DNA of 64,000 nucleotides from contig NZ_JPMY01000028.1 in assembly GCF_000761545.1 (NCBI RefSeq), positions 1 to 64,000 of the forward strand, written 5' to 3'. Within the stretch, counting starts at the first letter, position 1. Every line of letters starts with the position of its first letter. Shown one piece after another: positions 26,260 to 35,015 of the stretch. The DNA is from Pseudomonas sp. ML96 (GTDB lineage: Bacteria; Pseudomonadota; Gammaproteobacteria; Pseudomonadales; Pseudomonadaceae). Below the pieces are notes generated by a model. It searched no databases. It was given only the letters and a program-made list of their open reading frames with translations, and was not told where the DNA came from. The position numbers and the translations under genes were made by a program.

Positions 26260-26625
26260 ATGCAACTCGCAATCAAGGAATTCTTCGACGCCTTTCCAGC
26301 CCACAAGGTTTCCATCGCCCCGCGTCCGGACGGCATGTTGCTGCTAACCCTGCGCAAGCCGAACGAAGTGCCGCTGAGCAAGGCCATCGACAGCGCCGCG
26401 ATCTTCAACCGCGACAGCGTGCGCGAGCTGATCTTCGATGTGACCCTGAGCCTCAAGCTGGCCAACGGGCAGAGCATAGACAAGGGCGACGGCGACCGCT
26501 GGGGCCTGCGTGACCTGCCGACCTTCACCGGCAACCCGATCCACATCACCGCCTCGCGCATGCTGGTGCACAAGCGCAAGCTGGAGCTGATGCGTAAGCA
26601 GAGCCGCGAGGCCGTTGCGGTTTGA
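26260..26625 (+). CDS. Unknown small protein under a sigma-54 promoter
   Basis: The 121-residue product starts at ATG 26260 behind AGGGAGAAG. It is soluble, with no signal peptide, and shows MQLAIKEFFDAFPAHKVSI, PRPDGMLLLTLRKPNE and a basic tail VHKRKLELMRKQSRE. It vaguely resembles the Pseudomonas DUF3509 proteins, but I am not sure. It stands alone between oprC and the chemoreceptor gene. The RpoN-type promoter points to nitrogen, carbon or motility control. Confidence 0.8.
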   Translation: MQLAIKEFFDAFPAHKVSIAPRPDGMLLLTLRKPNEVPLSKAIDSAAIFNRDSVRELIFDVTLSLKLANGQSIDKGDGDRWGLRDLPTFTGNPIHITASRMLVHKRKLELMRKQSREAVAV

Positions 26626-26762
26626 GCCGACCTCGGTCTGCGGCATGGCGGCCCCGTGGTGGTCGGCAGGCAATTGGCCACTAAAGATTTCCTGACGACA
26701 ACCGCCACAGTAGGGAGGCCGCCGCCAGTCGCGGCCACTTACCATCGGATGGAACTGCCGTC

Positions 26763-28403
26763 ATGCCGCTGCGCAATCTCAGCCTGCAAACCAAGCTTTT
26801 GCTGGCTTTCACCCTGGTCAACCTGATCAGCATCGCCGCCTTCATCAGCTACGCCCAATACGCCAAGACCCAGGACATCCGCGCGCAGATGGACAACCGT
26901 CTGCGCGCCGCCGCCCATGCGGTGCCACGCCTGCTCGGCGATGACTACCTGGACCGCGCGCGTAGCGCCGACGGTCTGAAGGACGGCGAGTACCTGGCCC
27001 AGGTGCGCAACCTCGGCGAATATGCCGTCGAGGTCGAGCTCAAGTTCGCCTACACCATGATGGTGGATGGCGCCGGCCAGGTGTTCTACCTCTCCGACGG
27101 TGCCGGCGCTGCGGACATCGCCTCCGGCGAATATGCCAAGCACCTGGAGCATTACACCGACGCCAGCCCGGCGGTGACCGCCGCGGCGCGCAGCAACCAG
27201 GCGCAGTTCGACGAATACACCGACAGCTACGGCAGCTTCCGCTCGATCTTCCTGCCGCTGCGCACGGCCAGCGGCCAGCCTTTCGTGGTCGGTGTGGACG
27301 TCACCCTCGACAGCCTCGACCAGGCCATTGCCGAGAGCATGCGCAGCCTGCTGCTGATCGGCGCCGCCACCCTCGGCGTCGGCCTGCTGTTGTCCTGGCT
27401 GGCGGCGCGCATGCTGGTGCACGGAATTCTCCAGCTCACCGGCCAGCTCAACCATATCGCCGAGCAGCGTGACCTCTCGCGGCCGATCTCCCTGCTCAGC
27501 GGCGACGAGCTGGGGCAGATGGGCACGCGCCTGTCCGGCCTGCTGCAGGACCTGCGACAGACCCTGTCCGGCGCCTCCGGCATGGCCGACAGCAACCAGC
27601 AGTTGGCCGACACCTTCCTGCACCGCGCTGACGACATCACCCGGCAGATCCAGCAGGCCGCCGGGCAGCTGGCCGATGTCGACCAGCACGGCCAGTCGAT
27701 CCAGCACGCGGCCGGGCATTCCTCCAGCCTGGCTGGCGCCGTGCGCGCCAACCTGGAACGCGCCAGCGGCGAGTTGAGCCGCGCCCACCACGAGCTGCAG
27801 CGGCTGATCGGCGATGTGCACGGCAGCACCTCGGCCAACGTCGAACTGGCCACGGACCTCGACGGCCTCAGCCGCGAGGCCGAGCAGATCGGTCAGGTAC
27901 TGCAGATGATCGCCGGCATCTCCGAGCAGACCAACTTGCTGGCGCTTAACGCCGCCATCGAGGCCGCCCGCGCCGGCGAGGCCGGGCGTGGCTTCGCCGT
28001 GGTCGCCGACGAGGTGCGCAAGCTGGCCGGGCAGACCCAGACCGTGCTCGGCGAGGCGCACCAGGTGATCGACAAGGTCACCGGTGCGATCCGCGTGATC
28101 GCTCAGCGCATGGGCAGCACCGCCGAGCGCTCGCGAGCCCTGGCCGGCGATGCCGACGAGGCGCTGGAGGCGCTCGATGCGCTGGTGCAGCAGATGGGCC
28201 AGGTCAGCAGCACGGTGGACCAGGCGCTGGTCAGCAGCGAGGAAATCCAGCACGCCGTGGCCGACATGTCCGGCCGCCTTGGCGGCATGCGCGACGCCTT
28301 CGAACACACCCGCCAGGACGTCGCCGAGATCAACCGCTCCGCCGCCGAACTCGGCGACACCGCCCGCGCGCTGAAGGGCGGGCTGGGGGTGTTCCGCACC
28401 TGA
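26763..28403 (+). CDS. Methyl-accepting chemotaxis protein
   Basis: The 546-residue receptor has a first membrane helix (about residues 10-30), a periplasmic sensor of some 165 residues probably of the Cache type, a second helix (about 196-218), a HAMP domain and the signalling hairpin with [33 protein letters not shown] split around the tip. It feeds the CheA/CheW pathway; no other chemotaxis gene is nearby. The ligand cannot be told. No C-terminal CheR-docking pentapeptide is seen. Confidence 0.92.
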   Translation: MPLRNLSLQTKLLLAFTLVNLISIAAFISYAQYAKTQDIRAQMDNRLRAAAHAVPRLLGDDYLDRARSADGLKDGEYLAQVRNLGEYAVEVELKFAYTMMVDGAGQVFYLSDGAGAADIASGEYAKHLEHYTDASPAVTAAARSNQAQFDEYTDSYGSFRSIFLPLRTASGQPFVVGVDVTLDSLDQAIAESMRSLLLIGAATLGVGLLLSWLAARMLVHGILQLTGQLNHIAEQRDLSRPISLLSGDELGQMGTRLSGLLQDLRQTLSGASGMADSNQQLADTFLHRADDITRQIQQAAGQLADVDQHGQSIQHAAGHSSSLAGAVRANLERASGELSRAHHELQRLIGDVHGSTSANVELATDLDGLSREAEQIGQVLQMIAGISEQTNLLALNAAIEAARAGEAGRGFAVVADEVRKLAGQTQTVLGEAHQVIDKVTGAIRVIAQRMGSTAERSRALAGDADEALEALDALVQQMGQVSSTVDQALVSSEEIQHAVADMSGRLGGMRDAFEHTRQDVAEINRSAAELGDTARALKGGLGVFRT

Positions 28404-28453
28404 GTGACAGCCGGGGTGCTTGCGGCGGCCCCGGTGCTCTCACTTCCGCCAGT

Positions 28454-29851
28454 TCAGACGGCTTGCTGCGATTGTGGCAATGGCGCCGGTGACGCGCTGC
28501 TGGTGCTGCGCAGGCCTGCGTAATAGCCCTCGGCGAGGTCGCCCCAGCCCATCTGCCGGCGCAGCTTGTGCAGGTAGGTCTTCAGCGCGTGCACTTCCAG
28601 GTACACCTCATGGCGCTGCGACTGGATGAAGTCGATGCCGCCGGACAGGTCCGGATCATCGCTAGCGATCAGCTGTTCGAACTGGCGTGCCTGCGCGGGG
28701 CGCTGCAGCTGGTCGCGCAGGTAGCTGGCGATGGCGTGGGCCTCGTTGTCGAACAGCTTGTAGGCGCTGGAGTTGGTTTCCAGGTAGCCGATGCCGAACA
28801 GGTTGTGGTGCTGGCGGCTGAAGATCGACAGGTACAGCTGCGGCCGCCCGCCCTTCCATTCGAAGTAGTCGGCGGCGTACTTGCAGCTCCACTTGTAGCC
28901 GGTGGCGTACAGCGCCAGGTCGATCTGCTCGCGGCTGCCATCCTTGAACACTGCGTAATCGCCGTCGAAATGGTCGAGGTCTGGCTTGGCCTGGATATCG
29001 CCGTGCTGCAGGTAGTGCAGCAGCTGGGTGTTCAGCAGCGGGTGGCTCTCGAACAGCTTGTGGTCCGGCTTGGGCAGGCCGAAGCGGGTCAGGTCGCCGT
29101 TGATCAGGCGCAGGATCAGGCCGAACACCGGGCGCATCAGCCAGATCGGCAGGTGCGGGCCCTTCTCGCTGACTTCGTCGGCGGGCAGGCCGAACAGGTG
29201 CTTGGGGATGAAGTGGTAGCCGCGACGCAGGCTGATAAAGGCCTTCTGCGCATGTGTCGCAGCATCGCAGGCGATGTCCGCGCCGGAGTTGCCGGCGCCG
29301 ATGATCAGCACCCGTTTGCCGTTGAATTCCTCGGCCTTCTTGAAGGTCACCGAGTGGCGGATCTCGCCGTTGAACTGGCCCTTCACCGCCGGCATGTTCG
29401 GGTCCCAGTTGCAGCCGGTGGCGCACACCACGGCGCGGTAGCAGCGCCGCTCGCCGCTGGCCAGGGTGACCAGCCAGCGACCGTCCTCGCGCTTGGTCAC
29501 CTGCCCGACCGCGGTGTTGCAGCGGACCTTGTCGTGCAGGTCGAAGGCCTTGGCGAAGGCGCGCACGTACTCGAGGATCTGCCGGTGGCTCGGGTAGTCG
29601 GGGAAGTGCTTGGGCATCGGAAAATCGAGGAAGCCGGAGAGATCGCGCGAGGAGATGAAGTGTGCGGACTCGTACATCGGCGTGCCCGGATTGCCGATGT
29701 CCCACACGCCGCCGACAGCGCTGTGCCGCTCGAACTGTTCGTAGGTCAGGCCCTGGCGCTTCAGCGCGCGGGCCATGCACAGCCCGCCCGGGCCGGCGCC
29801 GATGATGCACACGGCATCGCCGCAATCCTGAATGTCATTCACTGGGCTCAC
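28454..29851 (-). CDS. Flavin-containing monooxygenase
   Basis: A GTG start at 29851 with GGAG seven bases upstream gives 465 residues; longer in-frame starts lack support. It has two Rossmann motifs, for FAD (GAGPGG at 18-23) and NADPH (GAGNSG at 185-190), with the FMO fingerprint FxGxxxHxxxF between them (F160 to F170). Baeyer-Villiger enzymes have WP at the end of that motif, so this is the FMO type that oxygenates N, S or similar soft atoms. It is cytoplasmic, divergent from the cytochrome operon, and its substrate is unknown. Confidence 0.88.
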   Translation of the reverse strand: MSPVNDIQDCGDAVCIIGAGPGGLCMARALKRQGLTYEQFERHSAVGGVWDIGNPGTPMYESAHFISSRDLSGFLDFPMPKHFPDYPSHRQILEYVRAFAKAFDLHDKVRCNTAVGQVTKREDGRWLVTLASGERRCYRAVVCATGCNWDPNMPAVKGQFNGEIRHSVTFKKAEEFNGKRVLIIGAGNSGADIACDAATHAQKAFISLRRGYHFIPKHLFGLPADEVSEKGPHLPIWLMRPVFGLILRLINGDLTRFGLPKPDHKLFESHPLLNTQLLHYLQHGDIQAKPDLDHFDGDYAVFKDGSREQIDLALYATGYKWSCKYAADYFEWKGGRPQLYLSIFSRQHHNLFGIGYLETNSSAYKLFDNEAHAIASYLRDQLQRPAQARQFEQLIASDDPDLSGGIDFIQSQRHEVYLEVHALKTYLHKLRRQMGWGDLAEGYYAGLRSTSSASPAPLPQSQQAV

Positions 29852-30069
29852 GATGCTCTCCGCGCGGGTGGTGGCTGCGTTCACCTTAGCCAAGCCAGCG
29901 TCGCTTCGGCAGGGGCGCAGTGGCCGCGAAAGAGGGCAGCAGCGGCCAGCCACCGCGCACCGGGTTTTGGCCGTTATCCGGTTGTTGGCTGTCCGTTTGA
30001 GACCTCATACGCCAGGCGCCGCTGCTTTAGTGTGGCGTCATCGAGATGAGCAGACGCTCGGAGGGATGT

Positions 30070-30450
30070 ATGCGGGCAGGGCGAAACGGGGGGCGCGGTC
30101 TGGCCATGGTGCTGGGGCTGTGTGCGCTGCTGGTGGGCTGTGGTGACGAGGCTCCGCCAGCGCAGGCGAATGCTGCGCAGAGCGTGCCGCAGGATACGGC
30201 GTTGGCCCAGCTGTATGGTGCCAGCTGCAAGCAGTGCCACGCCAACCCGGCCGCCGGGGCGCCGCTGACCGGCGATACCGCAGCCTGGGCGCCGCGCCTG
30301 CAGAAGGGCATGGGCACCTTGCTGGATCACAGCATCAACGGCTTCCAGGGCATGCCGCCGCTGGGCCTGTGCATGCAGTGCACGGAGGCCGATTTCAGCG
30401 CGCTGATCGCATTCATGGCGGCCGCGCCGCAGCCTGCGGAGGGCCACTGA
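30070..30450 (+). CDS. Lipoprotein cytochrome c, c5-like
   Basis: The 126-residue product has a lipoprotein signal with lipobox LVGC (lipid cysteine C24), one haem site CKQCH (residues 53-57), a likely axial methionine M95 (GFQGMPP) and an extra pair C101/C104 as in cytochrome c5. ATG 30070 is chosen for its GGAGG site; ATG 30046 is an alternative. It ends one base before the lactone oxidase ATG, which suggests that it takes electrons from that enzyme outside the inner membrane. Confidence 0.88.
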   Translation: MRAGRNGGRGLAMVLGLCALLVGCGDEAPPAQANAAQSVPQDTALAQLYGASCKQCHANPAAGAPLTGDTAAWAPRLQKGMGTLLDHSINGFQGMPPLGLCMQCTEADFSALIAFMAAAPQPAEGH

Positions 30451-30451
30451 T

Positions 30452-31837
30452 ATGGTTTCCCGTCGTCAGCTGTTGCAACGCGCCAGCCTGCTGGGCGCCT
30501 GCCTGGCCTTGCCGGCTCGCTCGCTGTGGGCCGCGGAAACGCCGCGGCCGATTCCCTGGCGCAACTGGTCTGGCGTGCAGAGTTGTCTGCCGCTGGAGCG
30601 CCTGGCGCCGAAGAGCTTGGACGAGCTGGTGCAGGTCATCCGCAAGGCCTCGGGCAAGATTCGCCCGGTCGGCTCCGGACATTCCTTCAGCGCGCTGGTG
30701 CCCACCGACGACACCCTGCTGTCGCTGGCCAACTTCACCGGGCTGCTGGCGCATGATGCGCAGAGCCTGCAGGCGGAGTTCGGCAGTGGCACGCCGATGT
30801 CGACCATGGGGGCGCCGCTCAAGGAGGTCGGCCAGGCGCTGATCAACATGGCCGACACCGATTACCAGACCCTGGCCGGGGCGATTTCCACCTCGACCCA
30901 CGGCACCGGCATCGGCTTCGGTTCCTACTCTTCCAATGTCTGCGGCCTGCAGTTGGTCAGCGCCGCCGGCGAGGTGCTCGACTGCAGCCGCGAGCAGCAT
31001 CCCGAGCTGTTCAATGCGGCGCGTGTCTCGCTCGGCGCGCTGGGCGTGGTGACCAAGGTGCGCATGCAGAACCGCGCCGCCTTCCGCCTGCGCGAGCGCC
31101 AGTGGCTGGGCAAGACCGAGGAGCTGCTGGAGGACATCGACAACCTCAAGCGCGACAACCAGCACTGGGAGATGCTGGTGGTGACCCACTCCGACTACGC
31201 CCTGGCGGTGGCGCTGAACGAGACCGAGGACCCGAGCACGCCGCCGGTGTCGCCGGACGAGGAGGGCGGCAACGGCTTCATCGACTTCATCGAGGGCCTG
31301 GACAAGTACCTGAACGAGTCGCCCGATCTGCGCCGCAGCCTGCTCAACAACATGCGCCATCTGGCCAGTTTTGACGACCGGGTGGATGCCTCCTACGAGA
31401 TCTTCGCCAACGTGCGCAACGTGCGCTTCAACGAGATGGAGTACTCGGTGCCGGCCGAGCACGGCCCGGCCTGCCTGCGCGAGATCCTCAAGCGCATCGA
31501 CGATGGCAACCTGCGCACCTGGATGCCGGTCGAGTACCGCTACGTGAAGGCCGACGACATTCCCCTGAGCATGTTCGAGGGCCGCGATAGCTGCGCGATC
31601 TCGATCCACCAGCACCACTCGATGGACCATCGCGACTTCTTCGCCGCCATCGAGCCGATCTTCTGGAAATATGCGGGTCGGCCGCACTGGGGCAAGCTGC
31701 ATAGCCTGGGCGCGCGCCAGCTGGCGGCGCTGTATCCACGCTGGAAGGAGTTCACCGAGCTGCGCCAGGAAATCGATCCGCACGGGCGCTTCGTCAATGC
31801 GCATTTGGCCGGTGTGTTCGGCCTCAACATTGGATAA
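30452..31837 (+). CDS. Tat-exported FAD lactone oxidase (ALO/GULO family)
   Basis: The 461-residue product starts with a twin-arginine signal (SRRQLLQRASLLGACLALP) and continues with the FAD-binding domain of vanillyl-alcohol-oxidase type: PVGSGHSFSALVPTDDT, in which H77 is at the place of covalent flavin attachment in aldonolactone oxidases, and STSTHGTGIGFG. The C-terminal ALO domain ends in RPHWGKLHSLG and DPHGRFVNAHL. Family members oxidise sugar lactones, alditols or related alcohols. With a cytochrome c upstream it probably acts as a periplasmic dehydrogenase rather than an oxidase. Substrate unknown. Confidence 0.87.
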   Translation: MVSRRQLLQRASLLGACLALPARSLWAAETPRPIPWRNWSGVQSCLPLERLAPKSLDELVQVIRKASGKIRPVGSGHSFSALVPTDDTLLSLANFTGLLAHDAQSLQAEFGSGTPMSTMGAPLKEVGQALINMADTDYQTLAGAISTSTHGTGIGFGSYSSNVCGLQLVSAAGEVLDCSREQHPELFNAARVSLGALGVVTKVRMQNRAAFRLRERQWLGKTEELLEDIDNLKRDNQHWEMLVVTHSDYALAVALNETEDPSTPPVSPDEEGGNGFIDFIEGLDKYLNESPDLRRSLLNNMRHLASFDDRVDASYEIFANVRNVRFNEMEYSVPAEHGPACLREILKRIDDGNLRTWMPVEYRYVKADDIPLSMFEGRDSCAISIHQHHSMDHRDFFAAIEPIFWKYAGRPHWGKLHSLGARQLAALYPRWKEFTELRQEIDPHGRFVNAHLAGVFGLNIG

Positions 31838-31846
31838 GGGGGCGCC

Positions 31847-33121
31847 ATGAAGCGACGCACACTCGTGCTGGCCGGCCTGGGCGCTGGCGGATTGCTGGCC
31901 GCCGCCTGGCTGCGCCCCGGTGACCGGGGCCAGCCTCACGATGCCTATTTCCAGGCGCTGAACCAGGAGCTCAAGACCAACGGGCCAATGCGCCCGAGCC
32001 TGCTGATCGACCTCGACCGCCTCGACCACAATATCGAGGTGGTGCGCCAGTTCCTCGCCCGCAGCGGCAAACAGCTGCGCCTGGTGGAGAAATCGCTGCC
32101 GGCGCCCGACCTGCTGCGCTACGTCGGCGAGCGCATCGGCACGCGGCGGCTGATGTCCTTCCACCAGCCCTTCCTCAATCACGATGCACAGCTGTTCCCC
32201 GAGGCTGACATCCTGCTCGGCAAGCCGCTGCCGGTGCGCTCGGCGCAGCTGTTCTACCAGCAGCACCGCGGCCCCTTCGATCCGGCAAAACAACTGCAGT
32301 GGCTGATCGACACTCCCGAGCGCCTGCAGCAGTACCTGGCGCTGGCCCAGGGCCTGGGCACGCGGCTACGCATCAACATCGAACTCGATGTGGGCCTGCA
32401 TCGCGGCGGAGTCAGCGATACGCAGGTGCTTGGGCAGCTGCTGCAGCTGATCGCGGATAACCCACAGCACTTGGAGTTCGCCGGCTTCATGGGTTACGAC
32501 CCCTTCGTCGGCATGAACCTGCCTTCCGTGCTCGGCAGCCAGGACGAACTGCTGGCCAAGGTCATGGCTCTGTACCAGGGCTATGTCGACTTCACCCGCC
32601 AGCGCTTCCCGGCGCTGTGGCGCGAGGGCCTGACCCTGAATACCGCCGGCAGCCCCAGCTACCGGGCTCACGAACAGGAGCGGTTGAGTAGCGAGGTGGC
32701 CATCGGCACCGGCCTGCTCAAGCCCAGCCACTACGACCTGCCATCGCTGGCCGAGCATCAGCCGGCGGTGTACATCGCCACGCCGGTGCTCAAGCGCACG
32801 GGCGCGCTGCGCATTCCGGCGCTGGATGAGAAGTCGCGGCTGTTCTCCTGGTGGGACGTCAACCAGCGCGAGACCTTCTTCATCTACGGCGGCAACTGGC
32901 AGGCCGACCTGGCCTCGCCTGCCGGGCTGCAGCTGAGTGGCCTGTACGGGCGTAGCTCGAACCAGGAACTGGTCAACGGCTCGCCGGCGGTGGGCCTGGC
33001 GGTGGATGACCAGGTGTTCCTGCGGCCGGTCCAGAGCGAGGCGGTGCTGCTGCAGTTCGGCGATCTGCTGGCCGTGCGCGGCGGCAAGATCGTCGAGCGC
33101 TGGCCGGTGTATTCGGAGTAA
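31847..33121 (+). CDS. Tat-exported DSD1/alanine racemase-fold protein
   Basis: The 424-residue protein has a twin-arginine-like leader (MKRRTLVLAGLGAGG) and the alanine racemase N-terminal barrel, with K82 in RLVEKSLPAP at the position of the PLP lysine. The C-terminal domain resembles D-threonine aldolase and D-serine dehydratase, but the family's metal-binding NHVC-type motif reads DDQVFLRP here, so both ligands seem lost. It follows the lactone oxidase by nine bases in one operon. A PLP enzyme with a changed reaction, or a non-catalytic binding protein, are both possible. Confidence 0.8.
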   Translation: MKRRTLVLAGLGAGGLLAAAWLRPGDRGQPHDAYFQALNQELKTNGPMRPSLLIDLDRLDHNIEVVRQFLARSGKQLRLVEKSLPAPDLLRYVGERIGTRRLMSFHQPFLNHDAQLFPEADILLGKPLPVRSAQLFYQQHRGPFDPAKQLQWLIDTPERLQQYLALAQGLGTRLRINIELDVGLHRGGVSDTQVLGQLLQLIADNPQHLEFAGFMGYDPFVGMNLPSVLGSQDELLAKVMALYQGYVDFTRQRFPALWREGLTLNTAGSPSYRAHEQERLSSEVAIGTGLLKPSHYDLPSLAEHQPAVYIATPVLKRTGALRIPALDEKSRLFSWWDVNQRETFFIYGGNWQADLASPAGLQLSGLYGRSSNQELVNGSPAVGLAVDDQVFLRPVQSEAVLLQFGDLLAVRGGKIVERWPVYSE

Positions 33122-33124
33122 ATC

Positions 33125-33226
33125 CTCCCCTCTCTCCTTGGGAGAGGGGCCGGGGGGGAGGGGCTCGCCGACCACTCCGAGTTGCCTGCAAATCCCTCAC
33201 CCTAGCCCTCTCCCAGGGGGAGAGGG
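33125..33226. repeat. REP-like palindromic element
   Basis: Two hairpins face each other between convergent genes: CCCCTCTC with GAGAGGGG (33127-33149), and CCCTCTCCC with GGGAGAGGG (33206-33226). CCCTCACCC (33194-33202) can also pair with the G-rich run after the first hairpin. The composition is that of dispersed palindromic repeats of many proteobacteria. It may end both transcripts. Confidence 0.65.
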
Positions 33227-33244
33227 CATCTGCTCTAAGCGTTC

Positions 33245-34282
33245 TCAATCGAGCTGAGCGATCCGCTGCTTCGCCGCACGCGGGGCCACGCCGGTCCAGC
33301 GTTTGAAGGCGCGGCGGAAGTTGCGCACGTCGCTGAAGCCGGTCTCGGCGGCCACGTCGATCAGCCGGCTGTCGCGGTGGCTGAGCAGTGCCAGGGCCTT
33401 GGCCCGGCGCAGCGAGTCGACGATGCCGTGGTAGGACAGTCCTGCATCGCCGATGCGCCGGCGCAGGGTGCGTTCGCCGAGGTTGAGCTGCTGCGCCAGC
33501 TCGGCCAGCTGCGGCGGGTTGCCGAGGTTCTTGCGCACCTCGCGCTGGATGGTTTCGATCAGGTCGGACATACCCTGGTCGCCCCAGCGTGCACTGTCCA
33601 GCAGCTCGGCGATCTCGGCGGCGACGTAGTCGTCGCGGGTCGGCAGCGGCAACTCCAACAGGCGCGCGTCGAACTGGATCAGGTTGTGCCCGGCGGCGAA
33701 TTTCAGCGGGCAGCGGAAGATGTCCGCATAGCGCTCGGCGTGGGGCGGGCGCGGATATTCCAGTTCGACGCAGTCGAGGGTCAGGTCCTGGCCGGACAGA
33801 TGACGGACGATGGCCAGCGCGCTGGAGAAGGCTTCCTCCAGGTAGAACACCGAGACCTCCGGATCGAAGAAGCGCGTGCTGGCCTGCATCCGGCAACGCC
33901 CGCCGCGTATCTCCATCTCGCAGTCGAGCAGGGCGCCGGTGTGGCGCTGGTAGCGGATGGCCAGGTCCAGCGCCTCGCCCAGGGTCGGGCTGGCGAGCAT
34001 GGCCATGCCGACCAGGCCCCAGGACACGGCTGTCTGCCGGCTGCCCACGGCCAGCCCCAGGCCACTGTCGCCCAGGCTGTGCAGGGCGCGGCGCACCAGC
34101 AGGTAGCTCTGCCGGTAGGACAGGCGATAGTCGGGTTGCTTGAGGTCGTCCGGCTCGAAACCCAGGCCGCGGCAGAGCATGGCCGGGTCGCGACCGAGGG
34201 CGGCCACGTGCTGCAGGAGGAAACGGGAGATCTGCGGCGGGGCCGAGGCCTCCGAGTAACGCGGATCGGCGATGGGCTTCAT
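33245..34282 (-). CDS. AraC-family regulator
   Basis: ATG 34282 behind GGGAG gives 345 residues; the longer in-frame start is unsupported. The N-terminal part (about 20-210) resembles the arabinose-binding-like domain of OruR/ArgR-type pseudomonad regulators, and the last 100 residues hold two helix-turn-helices (LAQQLNLGERTLRRRIGDAG; DVAAETGFSDVRNFRRAFKRW). It lies downstream of the aldolase-aminotransferase cluster and convergent with the Tat operon. Either could be its target. Confidence 0.9.
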   Translation of the reverse strand: MKPIADPRYSEASAPPQISRFLLQHVAALGRDPAMLCRGLGFEPDDLKQPDYRLSYRQSYLLVRRALHSLGDSGLGLAVGSRQTAVSWGLVGMAMLASPTLGEALDLAIRYQRHTGALLDCEMEIRGGRCRMQASTRFFDPEVSVFYLEEAFSSALAIVRHLSGQDLTLDCVELEYPRPPHAERYADIFRCPLKFAAGHNLIQFDARLLELPLPTRDDYVAAEIAELLDSARWGDQGMSDLIETIQREVRKNLGNPPQLAELAQQLNLGERTLRRRIGDAGLSYHGIVDSLRRAKALALLSHRDSRLIDVAAETGFSDVRNFRRAFKRWTGVAPRAAKQRIAQLD

Positions 34283-34342
34283 GGTCACGCTCCCAGCAGG
34301 GAAGTCGTTGAGCGGCGGCGGGCGCCTGGTTCTTGTTGTTAT

Positions 34343-34361
34343 GCGGCGCGCGTCTGCGCGC
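34343..34361. repeat. Short GC hairpin before the AraC gene
   Basis: GGCGCGC and GCGCGCC pair around GTCT in the 115-base gap between the AraC gene and the aldolase-like gene. No T run follows on the minus strand. It may end or slow the upstream transcript. Confidence 0.4.
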
Positions 34362-34397
34362 CGGGTTGCATAGTTAGCACGGTGCCCGTACGCCGGG

Positions 34398-35015
34398 CTA
34401 GTAGGCGCCCAGTTCGGCGGCCTGCTCGCCAGCGGCATGGCTGTTGGCGGCGCGGGCCTGGTCCTGGCGCAGGCGCTGGCCGGCGATCAGGCGTACCCAC
34501 CAGGGCACCTTCTTCACCTTCCCGCCGCCTAGGCGTGCCAGCACATAGGCCATGGCGCATTTCTCGAACAGCTCGGCGTTGAACAGCATGCGGTTGCGCG
34601 TCACGCCCAGGGCCAGCAGGCGGCCTTCGAGCGGCCCGGCGTTGCCGCCGCCGGCCAGCAGCTTGGGCAGCTGCTCGCTGCTCGCTGGTGCCCAGGAGCG
34701 ACCGATATGCCGCGCCTGTTCATCGAACACCGAGGGCATCGTCTCGCCCAGTTGCTGCAGCTGCAGGCTCCAGCGCGGGCTGAGCAGCGCCGCTGCGCCG
34801 ATATCGCCGCGCAGGCGGTAGAGCCGCGCGTGCAGGCCGGCCACGCCAGCATCACCCTGGCCCAGTTCGACCTCGCGCGGCGCCTCGCCATAGACCTGCA
34901 GCAGGATGCGCCCGGTGCCGGGCAGCAGCAGCGACAGGCTGTCGCCGGCGTCGTTGAACAGGCCCTTGGCGGCCAGGCGCTGGCTGGCCTGGTGCAGCTC
35001 GTCGTGCAGGCTCAT
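34398..35015 (-). CDS. Class II aldolase-fold protein without metal ligands
   Basis: The 205-residue product follows the class II aldolase/adducin pattern (ASQRLAAKGLFNDAGDSLSL; RGDIGAAALLSPRWSLQLQQLG; MPSVFDEQARHIG; AELFEKCAMAYVLA). The HxH and NHG motifs that bind zinc are absent: the first reads AALLSP and the second LALGV. It therefore should not act as an aldolase and may be regulatory or structural. It overlaps the aminotransferase by four bases (ATGA), so the two are made together. Confidence 0.72.
   Translation of the reverse strand: MSLHDELHQASQRLAAKGLFNDAGDSLSLLLPGTGRILLQVYGEAPREVELGQGDAGVAGLHARLYRLRGDIGAAALLSPRWSLQLQQLGETMPSVFDEQARHIGRSWAPASSEQLPKLLAGGGNAGPLEGRLLALGVTRNRMLFNAELFEKCAMAYVLARLGGGKVKKVPWWVRLIAGQRLRQDQARAANSHAAGEQAAELGAY

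Noticed and set aside
26626..26762. Sigma-28 (FliA) promoter before the chemoreceptor gene
   Set aside because: TAAAG is present but no GCCGATAA-like box lies at the right spacing.
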